A stretch of 64,000 nucleotides of DNA, taken from the NCBI GenBank assembly GCA_028023455.1, contig JAQFVV010000153.1, positions 682,001 to 746,000 of the forward strand, in the 5' to 3' direction. How positions within the stretch are numbered: the first letter of the stretch is position 1; each line of letters begins with the position of its first letter. Below the pieces are notes generated by a model. The model was not told where the DNA came from. It saw only the letters and a program-made list of their open reading frames with translations, and searched no databases. The DNA comes from Epiperipatus broadwayi (lineage: Eukaryota > Onychophora > Udeonychophora > Euonychophora > Peripatidae). Of the stretch, positions 16,070 to 30,057 are shown in pieces. A program made the translations under genes and the position numbers.

Positions 16070-19000
16070 GTCACTTACAAATGTATGCTTTTCTTCAAGT
16101 TTATTTTTTTATAATAGAAAATTAATAATATATGCTACCAATGTCTGCAAATGTTGTGACTGATTTCTATTTATTTCAATATATTGCTAGTATTCAATGG
16201 CCTCCCCTCTTTCTTATCCTTTAACTTTTAAGTTTATAAAGTTTATAAAGAATGTAATTAAAGATACTAGCACTTCATTTACACAAATTTAAAATCTATT
16301 TAGGATTTTTGTACTTAAATAATCTCTGCTATCAGTTGAAGTAAATAATTTTTTTGCAAAAATATAGTATATGTCAAAATATTACAGACACTTTATTAAC
16401 TTACATTTCATGTAATATATGCATGCATTAGTGACATTAATATTTATAGCATATAGTATTTTATACTGTTTAAAAAAATTAGTTTTTTTGCAGTCAGGTT
16501 AGTGACTCAAAGTTTTAAAATGTCTATTTTCAAATCTATATATCTGAACTTGTTGGTACCTTGATTTTGAAACTTTAACTTATTTGAAAGGCCAGATCAT
16601 TAAATTTAAAAATATATTAAGTCCACTGGATGTAAAAAACAAGTTTGTTTTGACCTATTAGTGCTTTTTCTCTGAATAATAACTATATAAATGTAAGATA
16701 TTCCATAAACCCATCATCATAAGATTAGTTCACATTTTAGGCACTTTCTGATGATCTGCACAAAAAATACAATGAATTCAAAAATATTTTTTTGAAAGCT
16801 TCAACTTCTACAATAACTATTTTAACATTTAATAAACTGCATCTAAATTTTAAGTTATTAACATTGAGCTGTAATAGAAAATGTAGTAAACAATATAATG
16901 CACCTTCAATAATATTATTTGGTGAAGATACAGTAATCATTTTTTATTGATTATAATTTGTTTTTGAAATAACATAATCCATATTGCTGCAATAAGTATG
17001 GCAAAGGGTAATACTTTAAGTTAATAAAACTTTAAAACAGCAGCTACCTCAACTGCAGCTGCTAAGATATTAAAAATAATATTAACTAAGGCTTGAAATT
17101 TTGTGAATGTTCACAAATATTCAGAAAAACAGAAGTAATTGAAATTTTCAGAGGCCATGAGTATCATATAGATATCAACATTATGATGATATGCTGTAGT
17201 GACTAGACCCAACAGATCTCAACACCTATAGAGTAAAAAGACTCAACAAATTATAAAAATGCAGCAGATAACTAATACAATTGTCAGATTAGAAGATATA
17301 CAGTAAAATGAACAAACTGATCACAATAAAATGATTTACAATCCACTTTTGTATCATTGTCAACATTTATAAAATATTTTCTCAGCCCCACATTTATCGT
17401 TGTATCATTACAAGTAATGTAACACTTATAGATAGATAATTAACTAATTGAAGATAAAATAGACTTTGTCTAACACCATATAAATGTCCTCAACAATGAT
17501 GAAAATATATGTTTATATATAGTTGTATATATTATTCACTATAAAGTCATAGATAAAAGAGAATTAAAATCACTGAAACATCAAATGATCACCAATTTCT
17601 ATCTCTACATAAGCAGTTAAAACAGTATAAAACTTTCCATATGTTTTTATTTTGGGTTCATATCTTTATAGTTACCTAAATAGATTAAAAATAGTTGCAT
17701 TCAATCATCAGATCTAGATGAAGTGCTCTCAGATCCAAAGCTCCTTACTGATGAAAATCATAAGCTAGAAACTTGTATGATAATATTTGATAAGTAGGAA
17801 CTAGATAAGAATTATTATTCATAAATATTCTAGTATTCATTGATTACTATGGCTTGGACTGGATGGCATTACTGTCTGGAGAATTTGATATTGTTTGAAA
17901 AATGACTGTGATTATTTGATAAAAAAATTTTGTGCATTTGATAAAAAAATATTTTGAGTAGACTTACCTAATGTTTAAGAAAAACATTGGTCTTATCTAT
18001 TTCTTTGTTGTGCTGTATTTAAGTAAAAAATTCCTATCAAAATACATGAATCTGATTATAAAAATACACCTAAAGAATAAAAAGCAATTGATTTGGATAT
18101 TAATTAATTAAAATATAATTGATGTTTTAAAGTGATGCAAAACCCGTTTTTTAAAAAAACCTTCCCCTTGCTTAAATTATAAGTATTTGTTAGTTAAATT
18201 CTTTATTTTTATTAGTTTGTTACTTTGATGTTCCTCAAAATCATAGATTGTGGAATATCAATGATTTTTCCTCCAATAACTTTTCCTGACTCCATTTATT
18301 TTAATTCACACTTTTCAAGACTGTTATAATGGGTTATCAGTTGGAGAACAATAGAGTAGTCTTCTGATATAAGACCTAATTGGGAATAATCAGTAAGAAG
18401 TGCCTGACTAGAGTATCTTCTGCCATTTTGCAATATAAGATGCTAGCTTCCAAAAGATTAAGTACTATCTCTGATATAAGTAATTTTCTTTATATTTTTT
18501 CCTCTCACTTTTTTTTTAATTTTATTAAAGCTATTTAAAGATTGCTTTATTATCTTATATTATTCATATAATCTAATGTTTAAAAAATGAGTAAAGTTTG
18601 TAAATCACCAAAGTGTTTCATCTTCTATTAACATCTTAGTAAAGTATCCTCACCCCATCACAAAACTCATACACATGCATATTATTAAATAAATAAAATT
18701 AATATTTAATATTTCAAAAATGTTCTTTTTAAAGAAAAAATGGAACTAATATATAATGTAACCTAGTGTTATTGGCACTTGGTTTACTTGGCATTATTTC
18801 TGCAGGAAAACAATGCTATTCTTTAAAGAAATAAAAAGATAAAATAACAATAGTAATAATTGATTAATAAAGTATGCTATTCACTCACTTTGGCATGTTT
18901 TGGGTGAATAACTAATAGATTTAATAACTCAATGTCATTTTAAAGAGAGAACATGAATAATTTAATTGAGATATTAATAATTAGAGCAAATTAATATGGT

Positions 19001-22000
19001 ATAAAAGCTAAACAGTAATTGATTTTGGATGGGTAGAGGGGAGAGTGGATGAGTGTCTTATCATAAAGCACAATAACTTCTGGTAATTTCTTTTTGTAAA
19101 AAAAAAAAAAAAAAAAAAAAAATAATGTTTAAAGAATTATACATCACTGATTGTTAATTTAATATATTTATTATTATTTTTTTTTTATATTGTCAAATTA
19201 CTTTGTAATCCAGGTAAATAATACTATAACTATATGATTGTAATAGGTTTTTCCTTTCTTTTGTTTATGTTATAATCAAATGATTATTTTTCTGTAAGAG
19301 GTTGCTAAAGTAAAAAAAAAAAAAAAGATAGTCTGCTTTTAGTTTTCAAGGAAGGAACAGTGCTGAAATTTGGTAACTCAATTTTTTCATTTTATTTTGC
19401 AGAAATAAATGTAATCAAAGTAAAATTTTAATAATATAATGTGTGGCTAAAATTTTTTGATAAGATATCCTGATTTTCTTTGCCATCTACCTATTTAAAG
19501 ACCTTTTATACTTAAAAATTTATTGTCTCACGCTAAAGTTAAAAATGACAGAATTAACTAAAAGAGTCACAAAAAATTATATTATATCTAAATTAAGGAA
19601 AAGAAGCGATTTCCAAGAAAAGATTAATTATTTATTAACTTTATGTCATTTATTGATATTTTCTTGGTATAGAAAGAAAAAAAAATAATTGAAAGAAATA
19701 TTTTGAAACCAAGGAAAATCAACTAGAAACATTTTCGCGCTCTTTCTCAATATTGTCTGCCTTTACAAGTAATGTAGTTACATACGTTAAAATATGTTTT
19801 ATTCACCAAGAATTGTCTGGAAATAATAATAATGATAAATAAGATTAAATTATGCACCTGTATATTTTTTTTTTAAAAAAAAAATATATAAACTTTCTCA
19901 GAGTAAATATAGGAAAAGCCATATAGGGGCATTCTTACGGAGAAGTTACCGTTAAAAAAATTTATAATTCCTAAAGTATGAACAAAACCAAATATCTTAG
20001 TGACTTAATGATAAAAATAAATGATATATTATATTATACATCAGTTGGAATTATTAAAACTTCATGTACACGTAAATTGACTGCAGTTATTATCATAATA
20101 ATCTCGGAAAAATTGCGCATTTCCGTCCATAAGTAAGCTAGCTAATATGAATGGTACGTATCGTCAATAAAAAAAAAAAATATTGTGTATGTTTATCGTC
20201 TATAGTCAAATATTTGTCTATGTTAGAAGTCTATTTTTTTTCTTGGATCTCAAAATTGTAGTAGTTTAATTCAAGTAAGAATTAATCTTCAATTCTGCTA
20301 TATGTTTCTTTACCTAATTTATTAAACGCACAAAAGAAGAGAAAACTTTTATTTAAAGGAGATAATACCATGCGTTTATTGTTTTAAACTTGCTTCGTGA
20401 AATACGACTGGATAAAGCTCTTCACCTGGACCAATTGCTCAACAGAAAAACATTTTCTAATGAGAGAGTATGCACTTGTTAATTAATGATTGTTTAAAAC
20501 TAAGTTATAAATGATATGTATTTTTTTTGTTATATCACATAGGTTAAAGTCTGTATGGTCAAGTGATATTTAATAGCCTTGTAATGACAAAGGTATGTTT
20601 TAATATAATTATTATAGGTTAAGTTGATATTTAACACGAAAGAAAAAATCTATAAAATATGTTTTAATTATTACATACAATTGTAGGTAGAAATTTTGTA
20701 TGTTAGATACGTAAAAGAAAAATATTTAGATATTTAAGGGGTAAAATAAATATTGAAAATTATCAGAAGTAAATAAAAAAAAAAAAATGCTATAACAAAA
20801 TATTTCTTGTTAAAGTTTTGAAACGAATTTATACTGTATTAATTGAGGAATTTATTCCTAATTATTCTTAAATAACACATCCACTTTATTTAGTTTAAGA
20901 TAGTATGCTACCAACTATTTTGAATGTTCCTTTATTAAAATTAAAATTATTATACTTTTATTCTATGATGTCCATTGATTTCAGATGTTGATCAAAGTAT
21001 ACACGGTAACATAAGTTTATTATAATCAGTGTATTTACTTATCCTGCCCAGATATAGCATTGGTATATGCTTAATATTCGCATAGGTAATAATTATAATG
21101 TATTTATTTTGTGGGATGAAAAATGATCTCCCCCAAAAGCTTTGTTTTCCATGAGAGGAAGATTTTAAATATAATGTTCGGGTATGTTTATAGCCCAAGT
21201 GATCGATTCTCATAGATAGGACAATCAAGAATTTATCTAGCATTTAGTATGCTTCATTCATTTAAATCCCAGGAGAGGATTGTATTTAGTGTGTGTTCAT
21301 TGTATGCCCAAGTAAGAGGCAAGAAACCACCAAAATATTTTAATGTAGTAGATTACTCTACAGACCTTCGTGGTTATTCCATATTCCTCATGTGAAAATA
21401 AAGATAGCTCCACCATGGAAGGTGTTGATTATTGTGCTTAATTTTGAAAGTTCAGGCAAGATAAAGGTTATATTGGAGGTGTTAGTTCCTCAAGATCCAC
21501 TTTAGCATAAATAGTGTGTTAGTAACTAAGATCAATATCTGTATTGTGCTGCTAAATATTGCTAGTATTTGACAAGTAAATCAATGGAGAAAGTAATTAA
21601 AATTGCGTAATTTAAAACGCTTATTTACTGAAGGAATATTCAAATGCAATATTTAATTCTGGTTAGTAATTAAATAATACTCATATTTAAAATTATACGT
21701 ATGAATAAAAATTTGTATCATAACTTAAGTTAGCATTAAGTTAAATGTAAGATGGTAAGTGTAACTTCTGATAACTGGCCTATAATTAGAATAGGTTATC
21801 CCATTAAAGACCATAAATAAAGTAAATGTATTAGAAATAAATTTAATATTTTGCATATTGCATATGATGGGATTAATCATTTAAAAAAAAAAAAAAATAG
21901 TTAGTCAATAATTTTGAATAAAAGCTTCTACAAGGTTACCAAAATGTAATAAACAATGTATTGGTAATGAAATGTACTTTTAGTTAATCAATCCATATGA

Positions 22001-24825
22001 TTGCATACAGGAGAAGTAGTAACCTCTAGTCCATAACCAAAAGAGTATACAGATTAATGTCAGTTATATTTTATATTTTTGTATTACTATGGGATTATTG
22101 AATAAATGTTCCTATTTTTTTTTGTGATAATAATAAATTATAGTCTTGTTAAAATTTGTTGTAGATTCATTTTTTTTGTTTTTATATGCTAAATATAAGT
22201 GTTTACACAATATTTGCAAAACCTTTTCTTGAGTCCGAAATCATTCCAAATTCTTAAAAACTTAATATACCAGATAAATAAAGTTAAGCAGATCGGAATA
22301 TGTCATTATATTTTAGTTTAATGATAATTATTTATGGAATTGAAAACTTAAGACTAAACATTCACCTTTGTGTAAAAAAAAAAAAAATGAATTTATTCCC
22401 AAACCATTAACTTTGGTTGCACATTATTCCATTCCCATTTAGTTAAATTGTCTAAGTAATAAATCTTAGTTATATTATTGTGTTGTCATGGATGATGGAA
22501 GGACACAAAAAGCACCCTTGTCTTTTTATTATTCTGACTGAGATTCTGAAAAAAAAAAAAGGCTGTGTTATTCAAAATTATACGTCATTATTGAATAGAA
22601 TTATCATCTCTTTAAATAATATAGCAGTGGATATGAGAGATGAAGACACATTGAATTTAGGTAAAATAAATGTTTCCTATAGCCGACCAGAATGCCAGTC
22701 ATAAGCGACAACACTATACTGCCGAGCATTTCCTTACATGAAACAAAGAACCCTGAGATTAATATTATTATAATTATTCTTTAAATTAATAAGTGATCAA
22801 TTATTGTTGTTATTACAATCGTGGCATGGCTTAAGAGAATTGAACGTACAATGGTATTATATGAAAAGTATTTTAGATCATATTGGAAAATTAATGGATA
22901 TGTTGCTTTATTTTGGTTGCCTTAACAACAACCGTGAAAAAGTAGTGTCATGGGTGCAAATATTTCTAGACTAATAAATAAATAAACTACTAAATAAAAT
23001 AAACTAATAAATATACTGGGTTAGAATAAATATATTCAAATAACTCGTAAAAGGTCAAAAGTAAATCGCTAATATTGCATGGTCGAATTATTTTATTTAT
23101 AATAAAAATCATTTTATTAAAAAAGAAAAGAAAAAGATTTAAAATGTAATTAAGTTTGAGTTCACAAATTATAAAGTAACTTTAAACATCTATCAAAATG
23201 GTTGAAATCTATAATTTACTTTATTAAACTTTAATATATATTTTTTTTATTTTCGAGTTAGTTGTCATTCATCTTTTCTTCACAATTGACTCATCAGTTT
23301 TACTTGATTTTTTTAAAGTAAATCGCTGACTATATTGATATTTGTATGTCAAAAATACTATGTAAATATTTTAAAAGATGCTTAATAATTTGTAAGTTTA
23401 TGCGTAAACTACTGGTAAAAAAATAAAAACTTTTAGCTTTGAAGTCATATACAGGTTATTTAAATACAATTTTCTTAAAAAAATATTTTTTTTTCCCTGT
23501 TCTTCAATTTGAATAAAAATTTTAAAACAGCATTCAATTTATTTTGCAATATAATACTTGTATTTTGCCGGGGGATTTTTTATTTTTTTAAAAAAAAATT
23601 CTTTTAGTTTATAAATACTTTTAAAATAGCTTTTAATTTTTTTTGTAATATTAATTTTGAACTATTTCTAAAATCATTTAATATATATTTGCTAACATTC
23701 ATATTTATCTCATAATAGTAATTATTCTAATATAAAGTTGATGGTACTGTAAATACAAAAAGAATAGGAATAATTCCTTGAATTATCTCAATGAGGTTTC
23801 GGTAAGATTTTTTTCCCCCGAATTTTCTTGATCCTTGTTAGAAACAAATAGCTCAAAATGTTAAAATTTAATAAAAAGCAGATAATATTAATTGGATATA
23901 TATATATCACAGTTATGTAAAAAAAAAAAATCAGTGGAAAAATGTCTATACTTAAAAAATTTGGATAATTTTTCGAAGTATTTTAAGCATATACAAAATT
24001 ATAAAAAGACTCACAGTGTAATAATCAGCTATACCTACTATGCTTATTGATGTGTTTGCATTGCATGAAATTTATAAAAAATTATAAAATAAAGACTATT
24101 TTTATTTTAAACTTACAAACTCTTGCCAACCCAACTTGCTCTTCAGATATTGGGCTCTAAATGGGTAAACCCACAGCAGTACAATTTTTTTTATATTTTC
24201 CATGTGCCCTCATGAATTATCTAGTTGCAGATAAAAAGACACTATAATAGATGGCAACTATCATTCTGAATCACATATTCAAATAATCTAGGATAAAGGA
24301 AGAGTGATATAATTATAGTCATCTTCATATACTAAAAATGCCATTCTTAACATCATTAAACAACTAATCTCTGACCTGCATATGTTGCAATGCTTAAACA
24401 GCTGAATAGCAGAAGAATTGCAACCGAAATTGCCATAGTGGTTGTAGCTATTAGTATATTCTTGATTTTAAAAAAGTTGAAAACTCTATATGGAACAATT
24501 TTTTTTACTGAGAAACCAAAAAAAAAAAAAAAATCATTTTTACTTATAATTATATGCAACATGCGAACATTACACACCTTCAAATATTCATAATCATTTT
24601 TAGTAAATCAATATTACTACAGAACTATTTATTACAGTGATTGTTTCCATTAAAACTATGTAAGCCTAATAAAATATAAAATAAAATATATTTATGTAAC
24701 AACAATAATTGTATATATAATAGTATAAAAACTAGCTATTTTTTAAAATAGTTCAATCACAGTGAAAAGGGCAAATATAAATATTTATCAAGAAAAGCTT
24801 TTCTCTAAGATGATATATATATATA
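16067..24825. other. Long AT-rich stretch without recognised genes
   Basis: Nearly 9 kb with no identifiable coding motif, RNA gene or known repeat. Homopolymer A/T runs occur, the longest near 19,100-19,122. Around 17,710-17,810 the + strand reads LDEVLSDPKLLTDENHKLET, which looks coding-like but matches nothing I know. A minus frame at 20,992-21,243 lies in slightly less AT-rich DNA (21,000-21,500) and is also unidentified. Unique intronic or intergenic host DNA is the simplest reading. Confidence 0.5.
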
Positions 24826-25343
24826 TGTCCACAGATGGCATTCTACCAAAAACACTGATCAAGCGTATGTTTTGTTTACATAAACGTCAGAGTAGTATTC
24901 ACTATCTCTAACTATAATTCCACTTTCAGATCATGATTTCAAGCTATTTGCTATCATCAGTGAAAGACAGGAATAAAGAAACTAGATCTAAACACAAACT
25001 CTGAGCGTTTATGAAACAATTTCTATTCAGCTTGCAAGCGTGAATTTTTTAGACACGTAATGTCTTCAAACTCAGCATAGCAAACCAGATAGCTATATGG
25101 GTCTGATCTCAGTTCAGCATCACCACATAGTAGAAGCCTCTGCAATCTATATCATTGCAAGAAAGACCTCAAAGGTACATTTATGATAAACAAAAATGCA
25201 AGTTAAAAAACTTGTTAACGCTTGTATTTATGTCCACAGATGGTGTTCTACCAAAAACACTGATCAAGCGTATGTTTTGTTTACATAAACGTTAGAGTAG
25301 TATTCACTATCTCTAACTATAATTCCACTTTCAGATCATGAAA
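24826..25343. repeat. About 115-bp direct duplication, spacing about 403 bp
   Basis: Segments 24,826-24,940 and 25,229-25,343 are almost identical, with about three differences (ATGGCATTC against ATGGTGTTC, and ACGTC against ACGTT). Both begin TATGTCCACAGATGG and end TTTCAGATCATGA. The DNA between them is not itself repeated. Possible causes are a tandem duplication with later divergence or deletion, or terminal repeats of an unknown element about 520 bp long. Confidence 0.8.
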
Positions 25344-25531
25344 TTTATTATTTAACACTCGCAAAAAGCATTCTATAGTCACACCTTCTGTGCCAGTACT
25401 TCAGATTTGCTCATATATAAATATTTGAGTCATAGTAATAAGAGGATTCCTTTTATTGCTGCATAAATTCTATATCTTGTATGGGTCAGAGGGTATTCAT
25501 TTATTATTTAACACTCGCAAAAAGCGTTTGC
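25339..25531. repeat. Short direct repeat pair
   Basis: The phrase TTTATTATTTAACACTCGCA followed by AAAAGC occurs near 25,344-25,371 and again near 25,499-25,526. It overlaps the right edge of the 115-bp duplication, so the locus has duplicated more than once. Confidence 0.7.
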
Positions 25532-25799
25532 ACAATTTGGTTTGAAAAAGCCGATATGAATGTGATTACAGTTGTATACAGATGTTATAAAAAATAAATG
25601 CTGATTCATAGTTCAGTGTGTATATATAGCAAATGATTAATTTAATTGATGTGTCAAATTGGCTGCTCTCACAATTTTGATGCAAACCACTTAATGGAAG
25701 TATATTAATCACTAACTGTTTAAATATAAACATATGTGTGAATGTACATCGATATATATGTATGCAGGCAATAGAATATTATCTTCAAAAATAAATTCT

Positions 25800-26045
25800 G
25801 GGCTTTATTGTTGTCAATTTATCTATCAAAAAGTCGAATATGGACTTTCAAGCTCTCTTCAGCTATTCAATCTATCTCATACAACCGATACACACATGTG
25901 AAAAAGATAAATGATCTCCAATATATGTCTTTCATGTTAAACACACACTCATCATTGGTCCAGATCATTATCTCCCACACACACATATATATAATCAGCA
26001 CTCAATTTATATTAAGATAGCAAATCTTCAAACTTTAATGGACAA
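25800..26045 (-). repeat. HHR family A copy (degenerate)
   Basis: A single minus-strand copy of the hammerhead-bearing family A repeat. It includes the arm with ACTTTCAAGCTCTCTTCAGC and the shared downstream phrase TTTATATTAAGATAGCAAAT. The ribozyme site is 25,913-25,966: the catalytic core reads TGATGA without the leading C, GAAA is kept, and stem II has decayed to GTGTGTGTTTAACAT. It is predicted to be inactive. Confidence 0.75.
25913..25966 (-). ncRNA. Degenerate hammerhead ribozyme
   Basis: Stem I strands CCAA and TTGG are present around the core, but C3 of CUGAUGA is deleted and stem II is weak. GAAA and the ATA cleavage position remain. Ribozyme fossil. Confidence 0.65.
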
Positions 26046-26429
26046 TAATTTTCCCAAAAAGTTGTGATGATGATATATTATTAGGTATGATATGTTAACT
26101 ATTTCAATTATCTATGACTGATTGTTGAATGTATAGAAAATTTTTAATTTTATTTAAACTTTCCAAATAGAATTAACTTTTTAGTGCATATTGTTTCTAC
26201 AGGTATTGCTGGCCTGATATACAGAATGTCAATATTCCTACAGATGTTAAACTCGCACCTTTAGATTCTTAAATATCAAATTTAAAGCAAATGATGTAAC
26301 TAACTGAACTATTCTGTCAAAAGTAATAGATAGTAGAAATTTTATATATAAGAATTGATTCAAATCCTTCTGTGTCCAATTTATTTTTCTCAAGAGCAAG
26401 GTTCATTAGTTTTTTTGTTTTTTTTAATA

Positions 26430-27350
26430 TTAATTTTTTATAATTAATTAGAATCTTCCATACATTCTAGATTGCAACACTGGATTGGCTGATATGATTA
26501 TTTACCATTGTCATATGAGCAAATTCCTTGAATTTTCTTCTGTGTATTTTTTTTCCTTTTTACCCAATATTTTTGTATTTTCCCAATTAAATATATGGTC
26601 ATCACTACATACAAGGTCTGCTATGATAGATATATCTGTTTTTTAACCATTAGTTTGTGTTTTTCAATTGCTGTTCAACAGGATGACATGGTATTTTATA
26701 GATGCAGTTATTGTACTTCAGCATTTCCAGTTTAGGTTTAGTAGAAGTAAAAATTATTGAAGGTGTGGTATGTCTTTGTAAAGCTGTTCTAATGTTATAT
26801 TGATTGCAGATTTTCTTTATTGATCTTTATGCTGCCTGTTGTTTTCTATATCTATATTTTATTAATCTATGTAGTTTATAGTTATTTCAGTTAGTGATAA
26901 TTGTTTTATTTGTTATTTTTGAGAGTGCATGACCATATTGTATCATATTCTCATTTTCAAATTTTATTTAAAAGCTATAGCCAGATAATAAATTCAGATA
27001 ATTAAATATTCTGGAGCTTAGGTGATTTAGACTTATTTTATAGAAATAAATTCGTTTAAATATTTCAAAACAATTAAAAGTCATGCAAATCTATTTCTAA
27101 ATTAGAAATAGATTCAGAACAATAGCTTCAATGATTTATCAGTCTATTGCATCTTGTATTGTACAAAAGTAAAATATTTTTGTTGCTGTTTAAGATCACA
27201 TGAGGCAAGGTCATATCTGCATTACCTCAGATGATTTTCTTAAAATCATTCCTAGAAAATTCTAGCTGTGTATACATAGGGCTTATTTTGGCATCAAAAA
27301 GAAGAGTCAGTAAAAATCAAATTCAGTTGTTAAACTGAAACCACACCAGT
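26430..27350 (-). pseudogene. Penelope-like element remnant with GIY-YIG start
   Basis: Minus-strand frames give ENLQSI-like and NQYNIRTALQRHTTPSIIFT (about 26,750-26,815), then YNNCIYKIPC at 26,684-26,715. The last is the GIY part of the GIY-YIG endonuclease at the end of PLE proteins, typically VYKIPC...YIGQT. Later pieces read FNWENTKILGKKEKKY and RRKFKEF...SQSSVAI, matching the C-terminal LNWKETKIL...RRFKE..HI pattern. The YIG part is lost and frames are shifted. Upstream (above 26,830) the RT region is only faintly readable. In intact PLEs, RT and endonuclease act together in target-primed insertion. It points left, away from the hammerhead array at 28,011-30,120. Confidence 0.65.
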
Positions 27351-27699
27351 TTAAACTTTAATAGTATAACCAACGAGTAGAGGGACTTTGTCTGCCTTCT
27401 CTCGATCTTTCCTGGATCACCTCCATGCTATGATGCCATGCTTTTGCTACTAACAAATGGATTACCTTATAATACTTTCCAAATAATTTGAAAATAGAAT
27501 GCTACCTCCATTTCTCATGAACCAAGAATAGCCCATGCTCCAATATTAATTGCTTATGGAAGAATGGATCTTTCAAGTCAGCATGCTATCACTTTTCTCT
27601 ACCATCTTATGGATTCAATTAATCTTTTATAATTACTAAGCTCTGTATAACTCTACAATTGTACTTGTCTTAAATTTTTTCATCTTATAAATATTAGCC

Positions 27700-28010
27700 A
27701 TGTAATTGTAATCATATTTTTATGACTCTCTGTAATCCTATCAAATCTGTATGTAAATGCTCACATCTCTCTCTCTCATGCTTTAAATCCTATATTTTAT
27801 TTTAATGTGGTAGAATTTTATTATTATAATTATCTGCTATTTACTTCTATTAAATATTTAATTTATAGGATAAATCAACTCATCTCCATAAGCCTATATT
27901 TATATTAGTCTTTTAAATCCCAAGTGCTTCAGGGATATTTTAATTACTTTAAATTATTTGTTTTAACATCCTTGCTCACTGGGGAGGGAAATAATTTAAA
28001 TAATGTCATT
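27700..28010. repeat. About 250-bp dispersed repeat, copy 1
   Basis: Shares most of its length with 43,930-44,195. Both copies contain ATTATAATTATCTGCTATTT or a near match, then AGTCTTTTAAATC, TTCAG(G/C)GATATTTT and TACTTTAAATTATTTGTTTT in the same order. The hammerhead array begins exactly where the similarity stops (28,010), which suggests that the array inserted into or next to this repeat. The class is unknown; it could be a SINE or a MITE. Confidence 0.7.
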
Positions 28011-28062
28011 TCTATCTCATACAACTGACACATATGACCACACACATGTAAAATATATAACT

Positions 28063-28117
28063 GATCCTCAATATACATATTTTGTGCTGAATCAGCACTC
28101 ATCAGTTGGTTAAGATC
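28063..28117 (-). ncRNA. Hammerhead ribozyme, core mutated
   Basis: CUGAUGA is intact and stem II pairs (GUGCUG-AUU-CAGCAC). GAAA has become AAAA at G12 and stem I is weakened at its 3' side (UUGA). The invariant G12 change should abolish cleavage. Confidence 0.75.
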
Positions 28118-28533
28118 ATCTCCCATATACATATATATGATCAGTGCTTGCTTTATATTAAGATAACAAATCTTTACACTTTAATGGGGAGGCTTCAATC
28201 TACTCCATTCCCCAACTCTTCAGCCATCCACACCATTAAAAATATAATAATGGAATGCCCAAATCTTTTGTTAATGCCAAAATTATTGCCATGTTTATAT
28301 TGACTTTAAGTCACTCTGATGCTTCATGTATAAGATCTTGTCTATTTAAATATACAAAAGAGAGACGGTCAGGATACAGACTGAATTTGTAATACTTTAA
28401 ATACAAGTATATTTTATTTACCTGAAAGCTAGATGCAATAAGGGATTTGAACACAGACTTTTCAAGCTCCCTTCAGCTGTCTACTCTATCTCATGCAACT
28501 GATACACATGACCACTATGTAAAAAAGATAAAT

Positions 28534-28588
28534 AATCTCCAATATATGTATTTCATGCTGAATCAGCACTCATCAACTGATCCAGATC
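28534..28588 (-). ncRNA. Hammerhead ribozyme, core mutated
   Basis: Stem II GUGCUG-AUU-CAGCAU and GAAA are intact. The core reads UUGAUGA (C3 to U) and the 5' strand of stem I has drifted to UCAG, no longer matching UUGG. Predicted inactive. Confidence 0.75.
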
Positions 28589-29001
28589 ATTTCCCAGACA
28601 CATATATATTATCAGTGCTCAATTTATATTAAGATAACAGATCTTTACACTTTAATAGACAGGTTTTAATTTACTCCACCAACTCTTGAGCTTTCCATAC
28701 CATTCAAAATCTGATGAGGAATTGCCCAAATCCCTTGTTAATGCCAATATTATTGTCATCTCATGTTGACCTTAAGTTATTCTAACTTTTTGTGTGCAGG
28801 ACCTTGTCCATTTACATACACAGAAGGATATGGGCAGAATACAGACTGAATTTATAATATTTTAAATACAAATATATTTTATATACCTGAAATTTAGGTA
28901 TAATATAGAGCATTTGATAACAGACTTTCAAATTCTCTTTGGCCATCCACTCTATTGCATAGAACTGATACACATGACTGCACATATGTGAAAAAATAAA
29001 T

Positions 29002-29056
29002 GATCTCCAATATACATATTTTATGCTGAACCAGAATTCTTCAGATGGTTCAGATC
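29002..29056 (-). ncRNA. Hammerhead ribozyme, degenerate
   Basis: The core reads CUGAAGA, stem II has lost its first pairs (AUUCUG-GUU-CAGCAU) and GAAA has become AAAA. Recognisable by alignment with neighbours only; inactive. Confidence 0.7.
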
Positions 29057-29541
29057 ATCACCCCTCGCACATACGTATAATCAGTGCTTGGTTTATGCTA
29101 AGATGGCAAATCATCACACTATTATGGACAGACTTCAATCTACTCCATTCTCCAACTCTTCAGTCATCCATATCATTAAAAATATGATTATGAAATACTC
29201 AGATTCTTTGCTAATGCCAATATTATTGCCATTCCCATGTTTACATCATGTCACTCTGATCCCTCATATATAGATCCTTGTACATTTAAATACATAAAAG
29301 AAGAACAGGTGGAATATGGGCTGAATTTGTAATATTTTAAATAGCAGTTTATTTTATATATCTGGGCATGACAATAATATTGGCATTAACAAGAGATCTG
29401 ATATTCCATCATCATATTTTAATGGTATGAATGGCTGGAGAGTTGGAAGGTGGAATAAACTTAAGCCTGTCTATTAAAATGTTAATATTTGCTATTTTAA
29501 TATAAACTGAGCACATTATACATGTGTGTGTTGGAGATAAC

Positions 29542-29594
29542 GATCTGGACTAACTGATGAGTGCTGGTTCAGCATGAAATACATATACTGGATT
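29542..29594 (+). ncRNA. Hammerhead ribozyme with intact core, weak stem I
   Basis: CUGAUGA (29,554-29,560), stem II GUGCUG-GUU-CAGCAU and GAAA (29,576-29,579) are all consensus. Stem III can form AUA/UAU with a 2-nt loop, and the cleavage position reads AUA. Stem I is the weak point: CUAA must pair with CUGG, leaving one mismatch and one wobble. It may cleave poorly or as a dimer. Confidence 0.8.
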
Positions 29595-30005
29595 TTCTTT
29601 TTCACATGTGGGTGGCCAAGTTTATTGTTTCTATGAGATAGGGTGGATGGTTGAAAGGAGCTTGGATGACTGTTTTCAAATCCTTTATATTACATCTAGA
29701 CTCTAGGTATATAAAAAATGCTTGTATTTAAAATATTACAAATTCAATCTGCATCATGCACATCCCTCTTCTGTGTTTTTTACATGTACAAGTTTCTATA
29801 TAAGAGTCAGAATGACTTAAGGTCAACATGGGCATGGCAATAAGATTGGCATTAACAAGATATTTGGTTATTCTATTATCAGACTTTCAATGGTTTGGAT
29901 GGCTGAAGAATTAGAGGGTAGAATAATTTGAAGCCTGTTCATTTAAGTGTGAAGATTTCTATCTTAATATAAACCAAGCACTGATTATATATGTGTGTGG
30001 GAAAT

Positions 30006-30057
30006 GATGGTCTGGACCAACTGATGCTGGTTCAGCACAAAATACATATATTGAATC
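30006..30057 (+). ncRNA. Hammerhead ribozyme with 4-nt deletion
   Basis: Four nucleotides spanning the last core A and the first stem II bases are missing (CTGATGCTGG instead of CTGATGAGTGCTGG), and GAAA is AAAA. Flanking stem I phrases remain. Inactive. Confidence 0.75.

Noticed and set aside
16067-24820. Host gene in the long feature-poor stretch
   Set aside because: No exon-like frame with convincing borders or family match; short frames at 16,737, 20,992, 22,480 and 24,390 look like chance openings.
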